Shown here piece after piece: positions 1 to 9,161 of a stretch of DNA of 42,768 nucleotides. The first letter of the stretch is position 1, and the number at the start of each line of letters is the position of its first letter. The stretch is from contig JBEBRR010000035.1 of NCBI GenBank assembly GCA_040394735.1, positions 1 through 42,768 of the forward strand, written 5' to 3'. The notes beneath the pieces are model-generated. The model did not search any database. It saw nothing but the letters and a program-made list of their open reading frames with translations, and had not been told where the DNA came from. The DNA comes from Leadbetterella byssophila_A (GTDB taxonomy: Bacteria > Bacteroidota > Bacteroidia > Cytophagales > Spirosomataceae). Made by a program: the position numbers and the translations under genes.

Positions 1-9
1 TCACTTGAC

Positions 10-50
10 AGGACAAATCGGGATTATTTTCGTTTTGTCCTATTTTTTTT
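10..50 (+). terminator. Rho-independent terminator of a gene left of the window
   Basis: AGGACAAA at 10-17 pairs with TTTGTCCT at 34-41, followed by a run of eight T after a single A. The loop is about 16 bases. It would end transcription of a gene lying outside the left edge. The rest of 1-247 is AT-rich and shows no gene. Confidence 0.6.
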
Positions 51-247
51 GTCTTCTAAGTTATTGTTTATCAGATAAATATACTTGACTGCTTCATTCA
101 CTCTAAAAGTTCGAAGTACCGTATTTTCAATATGCATTTTTTGGGGAACATCGAACTGATTACTTTTCGTTTCTTCTCAACGCTATTGCATGGCAACGAT
201 CCTTTTTATAGTAAACAGTTTTAAATTTGCAATAAAAGAGAGTATAT

Positions 248-985
248 ATGTTCAGACATAAAGGGAAAAGTCGTACTTATTCTCACAATATTAAATTGGC
301 ATCCATATTATCAGGTGTAGCAGGAATAGTGAATATCATTGGTGTTTTAAGATTGAATACATTGACAACTAATGTAACAGGACATTTTGCTTTCTTTTCG
401 GAGGAGCTTGTTTTAAAGAACTATCGTGTAGCATTTGCTTATCTTTTCTATATCCTGTTCTTTTTACTTGGTGCATTTGTTTCAAGCTTAAGTATGGAAT
501 GGGCTTCAAAATATAAGCTTCAAAAATCATACGTGGTTCCTATATCAATTGAGATTTGTATGTTGCTGATAGCTATTTTTTCTCATTCCTTATGGGCAAA
601 GGATTATTTTTCCTTTTCTGTGTTTTTATCCTCCGTATTACTTTTTTCAATGGGGTTGCAGAATGCGCTTGTAAGCCGCGTATCACAATCGGTGGTGAGA
701 ACTACTCATTTAACCGGGTTGTTTACTGATTTAGGAATAGAATTATCGCAACTTCTCTTTTATAAAAATCGAGCGGATAAAATAAGGCTGAGAAAAAGTA
801 TTTTTTTAAAACTGGCGATCATTTGCTGTTTTTTCTTAGGAGGTATTATAGGCGGTTTCGGTTATCCATATTTTAAATTGAATACACTTTTGCTTCCGAT
901 GGGATTGCTAATTTTTGCCTTGTGGTATGATCGTTTATTATTTCGATACTATTCCTTAAGACGAAAGTTTAGAAATCATCATTGA
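248..985 (+). CDS. YoaK/DUF1275-family integral membrane protein
   Basis: A 245-residue inner-membrane protein. Residues 16-46 (SGVAGIVNIIGVLRLNTLTT followed by NVTGHF) match the hallmark of the DUF1275 (YoaK) family, where the first helix is followed by a TxxVTGHF-like signature. Several further hydrophobic segments follow (about 60-80, 97-115, 120-140, 185-205 and 212-230) and the C-terminus is basic. The function of the family is not established. The gene is clearly more AT-rich than the rest of the window and uses AT-ending codons, which suggests separate acquisition. The start at 248 follows an AT-rich leader without a Shine-Dalgarno sequence, which is usual in this phylum. Confidence 0.85.
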   Translation: MFRHKGKSRTYSHNIKLASILSGVAGIVNIIGVLRLNTLTTNVTGHFAFFSEELVLKNYRVAFAYLFYILFFLLGAFVSSLSMEWASKYKLQKSYVVPISIEICMLLIAIFSHSLWAKDYFSFSVFLSSVLLFSMGLQNALVSRVSQSVVRTTHLTGLFTDLGIELSQLLFYKNRADKIRLRKSIFLKLAIICCFFLGGIIGGFGYPYFKLNTLLLPMGLLIFALWYDRLLFRYYSLRRKFRNHH

Positions 986-1109
986 TTCGTGCTTTCCAGA
1001 ATAATATGGATAGCATATACTCTTGTTTCTTTTTTATGTTAGCATTGCTCTTCCATGGTCAGAAGTCATTTATTGTGCCGCATTTTAACCGGTCAGGCCA
1101 AAGGTTGGC

Positions 1110-1266
1110 TTATACATTACCGATATTCAATGTAAAATAAAAAGTGCTCCCCGTACCGTATTCACTTTCTTATTTCTTCTCCCTTTGCGTCGATAAATTC
1201 CTTACTTATACTCAGCCCGGGGCCTGTATCTTCCTTTTTTTCATTCTCCAGTAATTGAATGCCCAT
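1110..1266 (-). pseudogene. Remnant of a sensor histidine kinase C-terminus
   Basis: Read on the minus strand, this stretch encodes DTGPGLSISKEFIDAKGEEI, which fits the G2 box of the HATPase_c domain (consensus GTGLGLSISKE-x-GG-I). After a change of frame it continues as SEYGTGSTFYFTLNIGNV and a stop, the usual last strand of a histidine kinase (ES-x-G-x-GSTFYFTLP). The two pieces follow in the right order and spacing but in different frames, and nothing upstream continues the kinase, so this is a decayed tail. The rest of 986-1622 shows no convincing gene apart from the doubtful small ORF listed separately. Confidence 0.6.
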
Positions 1267-1295
1267 CTGCCTGGACGAAACCGGGTTTTAAACTT

Positions 1296-1457
1296 ATGAG
1301 AACCGTTCCCACTAAATTTGTTTCAGCAAGGCCTGACTCTTTCTACAACGTGATATTTCTCAGCAAAATAACCTACCACGCTGTCCTTATGGCCATATTG
1401 GTGATGGTGGTATTCGCAGCTTTAATGGACTCTATGTATACCTTGTTACTAGAATAG
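1296..1457 (+). CDS. Possible small membrane protein, 53 residues
   Basis: An ATG-initiated ORF of 53 codons with a hydrophobic segment at about residues 27-44 (YHAVLMAILVMVVFAALM). It lies in a long stretch otherwise without genes and is not similar to anything I recognise. There is no clear promoter or ribosome binding site. It may be a chance ORF in decayed DNA next to the kinase remnant. Confidence 0.2.
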   Translation: MRTVPTKFVSARPDSFYNVIFLSKITYHAVLMAILVMVVFAALMDSMYTLLLE

Positions 1458-1552
1458 TCCGTTGTTCTTACTATCACTTCCGAAATTCTCCCCAATACCC
1501 ACAAGCATATCGAAAATTTTTCCTCTCTTAAAATTTAAAAAACTTTCCTTCT

Positions 1553-1579
1553 ATTTAGACTGATTATAAATTACATTTG
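1553..1579 (+). promoter_or_regulatory. Fur-box-like element overlapping the AraC-gene promoter
   Basis: ATTTAGACTGATTATAAAT at 1553-1571 is a 19-base imperfect palindrome. It recurs with one mismatch, on the opposite strand, at 2736-2754 and with three mismatches at 9162-9180. A Bacteroidota-type -7 element TACATTTG (TAnnTTTG) occupies 1572-1579, directly abutting the box, so a bound repressor would block this promoter. Fur is the likelier binder because of the palindromic form; the AraC protein itself is an alternative. Confidence 0.55.
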
Positions 1580-1622
1580 TCGTCTCATGCGCATGATCAT
1601 GTAAGTTAGTCCTCATTCAGGA

Positions 1623-2657
1623 ATGAAAATACAATCGCTTATTTCAGAAAGCAGCAAGGTGATTATAAGCCACAGATCAGGCCCAAGTCTCTCAGTTACA
1701 GATGTGGCGGTTCAAAATGATCACAAAATAGAACTTGGCCCGTTTGGTGTAGCACATGTCACTAGCATGGATACCCCTCATGTTTCAATTCTTCGTGTCA
1801 ACTTCGATCTCCAAAAGACCGTTACTGACAGCTTTCGTATTGACAGCGAACATGTACTATTATCCTTCTTTTTTAAAGGGAACAGTGCCGTAAGAAATGT
1901 TCAGGAAACAGAATCTCTCCGGTTAAGTACCGGAATTCTCAGGATAAGTTTCCAGCCGGCGATGAACGCCGAGTTCAAAATGACTCCGGACGAAGACGTG
2001 CATTATACAGCCATCATCTTATCAAAAGAGTATTTTCTCTCTTTATTGGAAAGAGAATCCTGGAGTGCTAATTATGCGCTGTATTACTGCATCAAAAACG
2101 GTGTCTACATCGGGCTGGATGAACCCGGATTCGTTATAGGCAGTTCCATGAAAGCTTTACTTTTCCAACTGTTTGACCATACCGGTCCGGGTCTGACCTC
2201 GCGATACCTCACACCGTTTCTTGCCATAAAGCTGCGTGAATTGTTTTTTTTACTCTATTTTGAACAAACTTCAGAACGTTCATTACCGCCACACACATTT
2301 AGTAAAAAAACCTGGGAAGCCCTTGAAAATGCAAAAGGAATTCTGAGCTCTGACCCCGTGCATCCCATCACGATTAAAAAATTAAGCCGGATGGTTTCTC
2401 TCAACGAACAAACCCTCAAAGCAGGATTTCGCTCCATCTACAGTACCACCATCAATAATTACATTTCTGAACTGAGGATGAAAGAGGCTGCACACCTCAT
2501 ATTGAATACCCATTTATCGATCAGCCAGGTAGCCCTTGAGCTGGGATATAAAAGTATTTCCCATTTTATTACCGTTTTTAAAAAATATTACGGCGTAACA
2601 CCCAAACAGGCCGCATTAAATAACGAGGTGCTGATGAGACATAACCGCACCCGGTAA
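1623..2657 (+). CDS. AraC-family transcriptional regulator, PchR-like
   Basis: A 344-residue regulator. The N-terminal two thirds are a ligand-sensing region without clear motifs. Residues about 235-335 carry the two helix-turn-helix motifs of the AraC family: MVSLNEQTLKAGFRSIY for the first and ISQVALELGYKSISHFITVF for the second, ending in FKKYYGVTPKQ. The NEQTLKAGF form of the first motif and the total length resemble PchR-type regulators that activate ferric-siderophore receptor genes. It stands just upstream of, and in the same direction as, a siderophore-type TonB receptor operon and shares an operator-like element with it. The inferred role is siderophore-responsive activation of that operon. 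Confidence 0.85.
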   Translation: MKIQSLISESSKVIISHRSGPSLSVTDVAVQNDHKIELGPFGVAHVTSMDTPHVSILRVNFDLQKTVTDSFRIDSEHVLLSFFFKGNSAVRNVQETESLRLSTGILRISFQPAMNAEFKMTPDEDVHYTAIILSKEYFLSLLERESWSANYALYYCIKNGVYIGLDEPGFVIGSSMKALLFQLFDHTGPGLTSRYLTPFLAIKLRELFFLLYFEQTSERSLPPHTFSKKTWEALENAKGILSSDPVHPITIKKLSRMVSLNEQTLKAGFRSIYSTTINNYISELRMKEAAHLILNTHLSISQVALELGYKSISHFITVFKKYYGVTPKQAALNNEVLMRHNRTR

Positions 2658-2735
2658 AATACAAATTTCGTATCCCGGTATTAATTCTCCCGTTTTCGAT
2701 ATTTTCCTGGCTGAAGCTCTATTTATTTTGCAATA

Positions 2736-2754
2736 ATTTATAATTAGTCTAAAT
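2736..2754 (+). promoter_or_regulatory. Fur-box-like element upstream of the siderophore receptor operon
   Basis: ATTTATAATTAGTCTAAAT is the reverse complement, with one mismatch, of the element at 1553-1571. It ends 18 bases before the ATG of the TonB receptor, where a repressor would cover the promoter or start point. Confidence 0.6.
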
Positions 2755-2772
2755 AAATATCATTAAGCCTCG

Positions 2773-5274
2773 ATGTATCGAAAAAAAATTATACTTTGTT
2801 TTCTTCTCACCATTGCAGCCATACAGCCCGCCACAGCGCAAACCGGAGCCGCTGAAGTGACCGGCACAGTAAAAGATGAAAACGGCGAGGTGGTGGTCGG
2901 TGCAGCGGTTTACATGGAGCATACCTCTCATGGCACGCAGACCGGTGCCACGGGACAATATCACCTGCGGGTGGCATCCGGCCAATACACCCTGGTCTGC
3001 TCTATGGTAGGATATGAGAAGGTATCCAGGGTTATATCTCTGAAAGCAGGCGAAAAACATCGGCTTGACCTTTCCATTGTTCCTGACAAAAATCTCATGC
3101 TGCAGGAAGTGGCGGTTGTGGGAAAGTCGGAGATCACGCAGGTCAGGGAAACGCCATTTAATGTAGTGGCGCTGGATGCCAAGCTGCAATACAATTCTAC
3201 TCTTGATCTGGCCCACATGCTGAACAAGGCTTCGGGGGTGAGGATCCGGGAAGCCGGCGGGGTGGGGTCAGACATGAGCATTACCCTCAACGGATTCACC
3301 GGCCGAAATATCCGCGTGTTCATTGACGGCGTGCCCATGCAGGGAATGGGCTCTGCCTTTCAGCTGAACAATATCCCGGTCAACATGGCCGAACGCATAG
3401 AAGTGTACAAGGGAGTAGTGCCCATTGAGTTCGGGGCCGATGCCCTGGGCGGAGCTATCAATATCGTGACCAACCGCACCAGCAATACCACGGTGGATGC
3501 TTCTTATTCATATGGCTCGTTTAACACCCACAGAAGCAATCTTAATCTGAACCACACGTTTAAATCCGGCTTATCACTCCAGGTAAACGCCTTCCAGAAC
3601 TATTCCGACAACAGCTATAAGGTAAAGACCACTTATCGCATATTTGCGGCGGCCAAAGATCCGGCAGTAGATGATAACGGGGGAACGATCCCCTGGCAAT
3701 CGGGCTCTTCCTGGTCACCGGATTCAACGTGGTTCCGGCGCTTTCACGATACGTACCGGAACGAGACCCTGATCGCCAAAGTGGGTATCGTAGGTAAAAA
3801 ATGGGCCGACCGCCTGCTGCTGGGCCTTACGCTGGGCCAGGTTCACCGTGACGTACAGAACGGCGCCGAGATGAAATTTGTCTATGGTGAACGTACTGCC
3901 CACAGCCGGTCTGTACTTCCTTCATTGGTCTATGATAAACGTAATCTCATCGTCGAGGGACTGAGTGTACGCCTCACCGGTAATTATAACTACGAAAAGG
4001 CCGGCAGCGTAGATACCAGTTCCTATAAATACAGCTGGTCAGGAGACCGGAGACCGATAAAAGACCTCCGGGGGCTGAGCAATTCGTACGGCGAAGCGAG
4101 CTTCGGACTCAGCGAATACTCCAACAGCAATGAATCCGGAACCATCAATATCGGTTACCGGATCAACGAAAGTCATTCGGTGGCCGTGAATGACGTGCTT
4201 ACGCATTACGCCCGTAAGCCGGATATGGAGAGTATTGCGCAGGCGCTCTTTCCCGGATTCCCTACCGCTTCAGACAGCATGACTCGTACCAGCCTGAAGA
4301 ATGCGTTCGGGGTGCAATACCGCTATACGTACCAAGGGAAATGGAATACCAATATCTTCGCCAAACATTACCTGAACAGGGCTTCTGGTCCCGGTACGGG
4401 CACGAATACGGAAACCTCTGCTGAATATACTTACCGCCGGAAGGAACAGGCCGGGAAAGTGGGGTACGGTCTGGCCACCAGCTACTTTTTTAAAGACCTG
4501 CAGTTAAAAGCTTCGGTAGAAAAGGCCTACCGGCTGCCCAATGACAGGGAATTGTTCGGTGACGAAATACTGGAAGAGGGTAACATTGCCCTGAAACCGG
4601 AAGAGTCCAACAACTACAATATCGGGTTCACGCTGAAGAAGGAACTCAACTCCTCCTTTACCTTATATACCGACTGGTCGGGTTACTACCGCGATACGTA
4701 TAATTTTATCCAGACGCTGCTGGCAAGGGTAGGAGATGATGTAAACGGGAATTCCATTTACCGGCGGACCAACCACGGGCGGGTTACCCGCCTCGGTACG
4801 GATTTGGAGGCAAGGGTGTATTATAAAAACAAAGCCACGCTCGGAGGCACATTTACTTATACAGATATCCGGGACAAAGCCCGCTTTACTGACGAGGCCG
4901 GGACCAAGGCAAACGGGAATTACAATTATCGCATGCCTAATCTCCCCTACTTCTTTTGGAATGCGGATGCGGCCTGGTATGTACACGACCTGTTTGCCAG
5001 GGGAAATACGCTTAACCTAAGCTATACCCTCAATTTTGTGGACAAGATCTACCGGAACTCCCTGGCCTACGGTGACCGGGCCACCAAAGATTTTATCCCG
5101 CGGCAAATGCACAGCGATTTCTCGGCCACCTACATCATGCAGAACGGGAAGTACAACCTCACCTTTGAAGTGCGTAACATCGAAGATGCACTGTTATACG
5201 ACAATTTCAGCCTGCAAAAGCCCGGAAGAAGCTTCGCCGTCAAGCTCCGGTATTATTTTATCAAAAGAAAGTAA
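2773..5274 (+). CDS. TonB-dependent outer-membrane receptor, siderophore type
   Basis: An 833-residue outer-membrane importer. A signal peptide (about 1-22, ending ATAQ) is followed by a carboxypeptidase-regulatory-like domain (about 27-105), a plug domain (about 115-235, with RVFIDGVPM and DALGGAINIVTN) and a 22-strand barrel ending KLRYYFIKRK. Such receptors take up ferric siderophores, haem or cobalamin with energy from TonB. The neighbours decide the substrate class: a DUF4374 lipoprotein and a FatB-like binding protein follow with gaps of 21 and 6 bases, and a PchR-like regulator and a Fur-box-like element precede it. The exact siderophore cannot be read from the sequence. Confidence 0.88.
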   Translation: MYRKKIILCFLLTIAAIQPATAQTGAAEVTGTVKDENGEVVVGAAVYMEHTSHGTQTGATGQYHLRVASGQYTLVCSMVGYEKVSRVISLKAGEKHRLDLSIVPDKNLMLQEVAVVGKSEITQVRETPFNVVALDAKLQYNSTLDLAHMLNKASGVRIREAGGVGSDMSITLNGFTGRNIRVFIDGVPMQGMGSAFQLNNIPVNMAERIEVYKGVVPIEFGADALGGAINIVTNRTSNTTVDASYSYGSFNTHRSNLNLNHTFKSGLSLQVNAFQNYSDNSYKVKTTYRIFAAAKDPAVDDNGGTIPWQSGSSWSPDSTWFRRFHDTYRNETLIAKVGIVGKKWADRLLLGLTLGQVHRDVQNGAEMKFVYGERTAHSRSVLPSLVYDKRNLIVEGLSVRLTGNYNYEKAGSVDTSSYKYSWSGDRRPIKDLRGLSNSYGEASFGLSEYSNSNESGTINIGYRINESHSVAVNDVLTHYARKPDMESIAQALFPGFPTASDSMTRTSLKNAFGVQYRYTYQGKWNTNIFAKHYLNRASGPGTGTNTETSAEYTYRRKEQAGKVGYGLATSYFFKDLQLKASVEKAYRLPNDRELFGDEILEEGNIALKPEESNNYNIGFTLKKELNSSFTLYTDWSGYYRDTYNFIQTLLARVGDDVNGNSIYRRTNHGRVTRLGTDLEARVYYKNKATLGGTFTYTDIRDKARFTDEAGTKANGNYNYRMPNLPYFFWNADAAWYVHDLFARGNTLNLSYTLNFVDKIYRNSLAYGDRATKDFIPRQMHSDFSATYIMQNGKYNLTFEVRNIEDALLYDNFSLQKPGRSFAVKLRYYFIKRK

Positions 5275-5295
5275 CGAATAATTAACAATACACCA

Positions 5296-6537
5296 ATGAG
5301 AACAAGATCAATAAGTAAGGCAGGGTTTCTTGCATTAGCGGCCCTGGCAGTTACATCCTGTAAAGAAGATAGCCCGGCTACTCCGGAAGAAAAAGTAGAA
5401 GGACAATTTCTGGTGGCCGCTGTAGCCTCGGCAGGAGGAGCCACAGCCACCTATTTCCTGCCTGTGGAATCACTTGATGACCCCAACGCTTCTATTTCAC
5501 CTATCGGAAACGGATATGAGTTTTCGAATACCTTTTCCAATTTTATCCCCAACGGATACGACGGTTTTGTGGCCCTGAAATACGGCCAGGGGAATGCGCA
5601 TATCGGGCAACGTTTCACCATCAATGCCCAGGGAAAAGCCGATATCATCGGGGCGCAGTTTGAGCTGCAAAACGGCTTTATCACAGCGGGCTCTGTAGGC
5701 GATGTGGTATACACCATGATGAGCGGGTTTCGCTCCTCCGATCCTACCCTGGCCACCGCAAACCGGATACCGATGTCGTCCGGTGTTCCGGATTACGCAT
5801 TCCTTCCGGTAAATAAGTTCAAGGGATACGAAGGGAAGAATGCTGCCCTGATCGGCATAGCCGATGCCGGGGGCGGATCGTTCTACAGCGGTTTGAATTT
5901 CTGGGAAGATACCAGCATCGATGACGTGGTAGTGGCTAAAGTCAACGCCAGTACGCTTACGGTAGAAGCGGTTTATTCCGATCCCCGCGTGACCGTATCA
6001 GGTGGCTTTTACCGCTCAGCGCGTTATTCGCAGATCGGTACGGCTGAAAACGGTGATGTCTACGTGTTTTCAGGCAGTAATCCGGGTACCAAAAAGGCGG
6101 GTGCGCTGGTGATCAAAAAGGGAGCGTCAGGCTTTGATCCGAATTACTACTGGGATATTGAGACCGCTTCCGGGGGCTATCGGTTCCGAAAGGTATGGCA
6201 TACCAAAGACGACATATTCCTGCTGGAATTCTACAATGATAAGGTAAGCAGCGGCACCGCCAGCAGCGCGCTGGGTATTGCCACCCAGTTTGCTTTGGTG
6301 GATATGTCCGAAAAGAAATTTACCTGGGTGAACGGTCTGCCTGACAAAAGCGAAATTCCGGATCTGGGCATCACCTGGCCTTATGTATTCCAGGGGAAAG
6401 TGTACCTGGGGGTAACCACTACCACGGAAGATCCCCGGTTCTATGTGCTGGATCCTGAAACCGGTGTGGCACAGAAAGGCTTGCTGGTTAAAAATGCCGA
6501 CTCTATACCCTCTGCTACCTTCGTTGAGAAAAAGTAA
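5296..6537 (+). CDS. DUF4374-family surface or periplasmic lipoprotein
   Basis: A 413-residue lipoprotein with a short signal peptide and lipobox (ALAVTSC, Cys at residue 22). The remainder is rich in beta strands and resembles the DUF4374 family, a likely beta-propeller found next to iron-linked TonB receptors in Bacteroidota. It is the second gene of the receptor operon, which suggests that it helps capture the ferric siderophore at the surface or in the periplasm. That role is inferred from position only; the family has no established activity. Confidence 0.75.
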   Translation: MRTRSISKAGFLALAALAVTSCKEDSPATPEEKVEGQFLVAAVASAGGATATYFLPVESLDDPNASISPIGNGYEFSNTFSNFIPNGYDGFVALKYGQGNAHIGQRFTINAQGKADIIGAQFELQNGFITAGSVGDVVYTMMSGFRSSDPTLATANRIPMSSGVPDYAFLPVNKFKGYEGKNAALIGIADAGGGSFYSGLNFWEDTSIDDVVVAKVNASTLTVEAVYSDPRVTVSGGFYRSARYSQIGTAENGDVYVFSGSNPGTKKAGALVIKKGASGFDPNYYWDIETASGGYRFRKVWHTKDDIFLLEFYNDKVSSGTASSALGIATQFALVDMSEKKFTWVNGLPDKSEIPDLGITWPYVFQGKVYLGVTTTTEDPRFYVLDPETGVAQKGLLVKNADSIPSATFVEKK

Positions 6538-6543
6538 GCTTTG

Positions 6544-7494
6544 ATGAAAATTTACCCATCTATATTAAAAACAGCGGTTATGATTACCGCTGTTTTTCTG
6601 GCCTCTTCGGAGGTGTCTGTTGCCCAGGAGCAAGTCAGTATTGTTCATTCCAAGGGAGAAACCCGGGTAATGCCGAACCCGAAGCGCGTGGTCATTTTAG
6701 ACCTCGGCAGCCTGGAGACCTACTATGAGTTAGGCATCCCGGTGACCGGTGGCCCGGATAACGTGCCGGCTTACCTCCCGGATTTCAGAAAGAATAACTC
6801 CGGCTATACGGGCGTAGGCAATGTAGCACGCGCCAATCTGGCGGCCATCGCAAGGCTGAAACCCGACCTGATCATTATAGGTGGCAGGCTCGGAGGGGTA
6901 TACGATTCGCTCAGTGCCATAGCCCCTACCGTACTGTTCGGTATTGACAACAGTGATTTCTGGACGGGTTTCGAAAAAAATATGCGTACCATTGCCTCCC
7001 TGCACGGAAAGGAAAAGCTGGCAGAGGAAAAGCTGGCCGTGCTGCGAACCCAAGTGGAAAAGGTAAAGGCAAAAAGCCGGTCAGACGAAGGCAAAGCGCT
7101 GTTTGTGCTACATGTCAACGAACGGTTTGCGCCTAACGGGCCTAAGTCACGGTTCGGGTTCGGTTATGATGTATTGGGCCTGAAGTCTGCGTACACGCAC
7201 GCTGCCGCAGGCGGACGCCCCGGAGGGCAGGGCGGGCAAGCCCGTCCTCAGACACCCGCACTGGCGCAGATCAATCCTGATTATTTATTCATTATCGATC
7301 GTGAGTCAGGCATTAAAGGCACGATGCCGGATAAAGAGACCTTGATGAATGAGGATGTCAGGGCAACCAACGCCTTTAAAAATGACAAAGTGTTTATCCT
7401 GCCCGGAAACATCTGGTATCTTTCGGGCGGCGGCCTGATCTCTGTTGAAAAGCAGATCACGGATGTGGGCCGGCAATTATACGGGTTAAATTGA
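6544..7494 (+). CDS. Siderophore ABC-transporter substrate-binding protein, FatB-like
   Basis: A 316-residue periplasmic protein with a Sec signal peptide (cleavage likely after VSVAQ). The segment VMPNPKRVVILDLGSLETYYELGI and later LAAIARLKPDLIIIGGR are typical of the periplasmic-binding-protein fold of iron-siderophore transporters (FatB/CeuA/FepB group). The C-terminal part has NPDYLFIIDRESGI and VFILPGNIWYLSGGGL, also usual for this family. A Gly/Pro-rich insert occurs at about residues 224-238. The ATG at 6544 is preferred to the TTG one codon earlier. No permease or ATPase gene follows, so the partner transporter must be encoded elsewhere, has been lost, or the protein works in another way. 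Confidence 0.82.
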   Translation: MKIYPSILKTAVMITAVFLASSEVSVAQEQVSIVHSKGETRVMPNPKRVVILDLGSLETYYELGIPVTGGPDNVPAYLPDFRKNNSGYTGVGNVARANLAAIARLKPDLIIIGGRLGGVYDSLSAIAPTVLFGIDNSDFWTGFEKNMRTIASLHGKEKLAEEKLAVLRTQVEKVKAKSRSDEGKALFVLHVNERFAPNGPKSRFGFGYDVLGLKSAYTHAAAGGRPGGQGGQARPQTPALAQINPDYLFIIDRESGIKGTMPDKETLMNEDVRATNAFKNDKVFILPGNIWYLSGGGLISVEKQITDVGRQLYGLN

Positions 7495-7589
7495 AGTCTG
7501 CGGTGCACAAACCGACTAACCGTTTCAGAGCGAAGACCCTTCTGATAAGGCATGTACCTGCTTTTGTTGATGGCCTGTAGCCCAAATGA

Positions 7590-7928
7590 CCTCGCAGAAG
7601 CGACCGCTTTAACGTACATACAAAACGATATAACGGCTATAACGGTTGGGGTTCACGCGGGGCTTCCGTGCAGGTACCCGGTCGCGCCGGTGACCAGTTC
7701 CACGTTTTTGCGTTGGAGTGGTATGGTGACCGCCTGGACTTTTTTCTTGACGGGGATAAAAAATATACTTTCAAAAAAGGAGGCGGGTATGACGTCTGGC
7801 CTTTCGATCATGAATTTTACATTATCCTGAACCTGGCCTTCGGGGGAACCTGGGGCGGAACCACCGGTGTCGACAAAAACGCACTGCCTTTGGAATATTT
7901 GATTGATTACATCCGGGTTTATCAATGA
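7590..7928 (+). pseudogene. C-terminal fragment of a GH16 glucanase
   Basis: The open frame begins just after a stop at 7587-7589 and reads NVHTKRYNGYNGWGSRGASV, then DQFHVFALEWYGDRLDFFLD, EFYIILNLAFGGTWGG and YLIDYIRVYQ. This is the last third of a glycoside hydrolase family 16 beta-glucanase (laminarinase or lichenase type). The catalytic ExDxxE strand and everything before it are missing, and no start fits. Just upstream, in another frame, an ATG at 7552 opens a lipoprotein-like signal (MYLLLLMACS) that may be the original or a fused N-terminus. An internal deletion is the simplest explanation. The stop overlaps the start of the intact GH16 gene. Confidence 0.8.
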
Positions 7929-8893
7929 TCAGAACATTTTTTCGCTGCTTATGTACGCTTTTAATTCTGGGTTCCTGTCAGGAAAAAGATTCTCCGGCAG
8001 TTCTTCCAAAAGCCGCTTTTACTTATCAGGCCGATCTCGAAAATCCGTTGAAAGTGAGTTTTAAGGACGAATCTGAGCACAGTGTCAGAAATGAATGGGA
8101 TTTTGGAGACGGGAGAGGAGCTTCCTCTGAAAGGAATCCGATTTATGTTTATTCCGATGAAGGGGCCTATAACGTTATATTAACTGTATATAACAGCGAT
8201 GGTGTTTCAAGCGATACTTCAATAGTAGTAAAAATAACCTGGCCCGATAGCCGAACGACGTGGGAGCTGGACTTCGAGGAAAACTTTCAGGGTAGTGAAG
8301 TTTCACTTAACAATTGGTATATCTATAATAGCCCGGGCCATACAGGAAACGGATTGAGAAGACCGGAAGCGTTTACGGTGGCTGACGGACTCCTTACGCT
8401 AACCGCACAGATGAGAGACGGGCAGCTGGTATCAGGAGGGGTGGCTCATACAAAAAATTACCGCTACGGAAAATTTGAGGCTCGTGTCCGCGCAGACGAT
8501 GACCCGGATAAAGCAACCAGTGCCGTACTCCTTACCTGGCCTCAAAGCGAGCGCTGGCCGATAGATGGGGAGAACGATTTCTATGAAACCACCACCAATC
8601 GCCGGCAAAGCTTTCACACCTTTATTCACTATGGACAAGACAATCGTCAATACCATAAAGAACACCTTTTTGACGCGAAAAAATGGCATGTCATTGCCAT
8701 GGAATGGGCACCCCGATCTATAAAAGTATACGTAGACGGAGAGCTGCAGTGGATCCTGACCGATGAAGCGGCCATACCTGATGTTCCACACCATTTATGC
8801 ATACAGTTAGACGCCTTTACCAAAACCATGAGCGGAAGCACCCGCATGCAAGTGGATTGGGTAAAAATTTATAAATACAGTTCGCAAAAATGA
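7925..8893 (+). CDS. GH16-family glycoside hydrolase lipoprotein with PKD domain
   Basis: A 322-residue exported lipoprotein: signal peptide with lipobox (LILGSC, Cys 18), a PKD domain at about 28-104 (NEWDFGDG, EGAYNVILTVYN) and a GH16 beta-sandwich at about 113-318. The catalytic motif ExDxxE is present as E216-N-D218-F-Y-E221, so nucleophile, assisting Asp and acid/base are intact. GH16 enzymes hydrolyse beta-1,3 or beta-1,4/1,3 glucans and some galactans; the substrate cannot be told here. The ATG overlaps the stop of the broken GH16 fragment (ATGA), so the two were one operon. It probably belongs to a small beta-glucan utilisation locus. Confidence 0.85.
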   Translation: MIRTFFRCLCTLLILGSCQEKDSPAVLPKAAFTYQADLENPLKVSFKDESEHSVRNEWDFGDGRGASSERNPIYVYSDEGAYNVILTVYNSDGVSSDTSIVVKITWPDSRTTWELDFEENFQGSEVSLNNWYIYNSPGHTGNGLRRPEAFTVADGLLTLTAQMRDGQLVSGGVAHTKNYRYGKFEARVRADDDPDKATSAVLLTWPQSERWPIDGENDFYETTTNRRQSFHTFIHYGQDNRQYHKEHLFDAKKWHVIAMEWAPRSIKVYVDGELQWILTDEAAIPDVPHHLCIQLDAFTKTMSGSTRMQVDWVKIYKYSSQK

Positions 8894-8952
8894 ATCTAAA
8901 GATTTGGAGTTTTATTGCATTAATAATATGCCCAATTCATGCCTCTTTTTGA
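8890..8952 (+). pseudogene. Signal-peptide stub of a lost downstream gene
   Basis: An ATG overlapping the GH16 stop (ATGA) opens MNLKIWSFIALIICPIHASF and then stops. The 20 residues look like an intact Sec signal peptide with nothing behind it. The coupled start suggests that a third exported protein once followed in this operon and was lost by deletion. It could also be a chance ORF. The AT-rich 8953-9160 stretch behind it shows no gene. Confidence 0.4.
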
Positions 8953-9161
8953 ATCCTGGTAATTTTGTAGTACTAACATACTTAATAGAAGCGTTAGAGC
9001 ATAATCCCGGTGCACTATGGAAGATACATCTTGAACTTAAACAAATATTTTTTTGAGCCTTACAGTTGAAAGTGAAATTACTCAAAAATCATTTCAAGTA
9101 CAGATAAAATGAATAGTCCAAATATGTTGTACGGATTCTCCTCTTATAAAAAAAAGTATAT

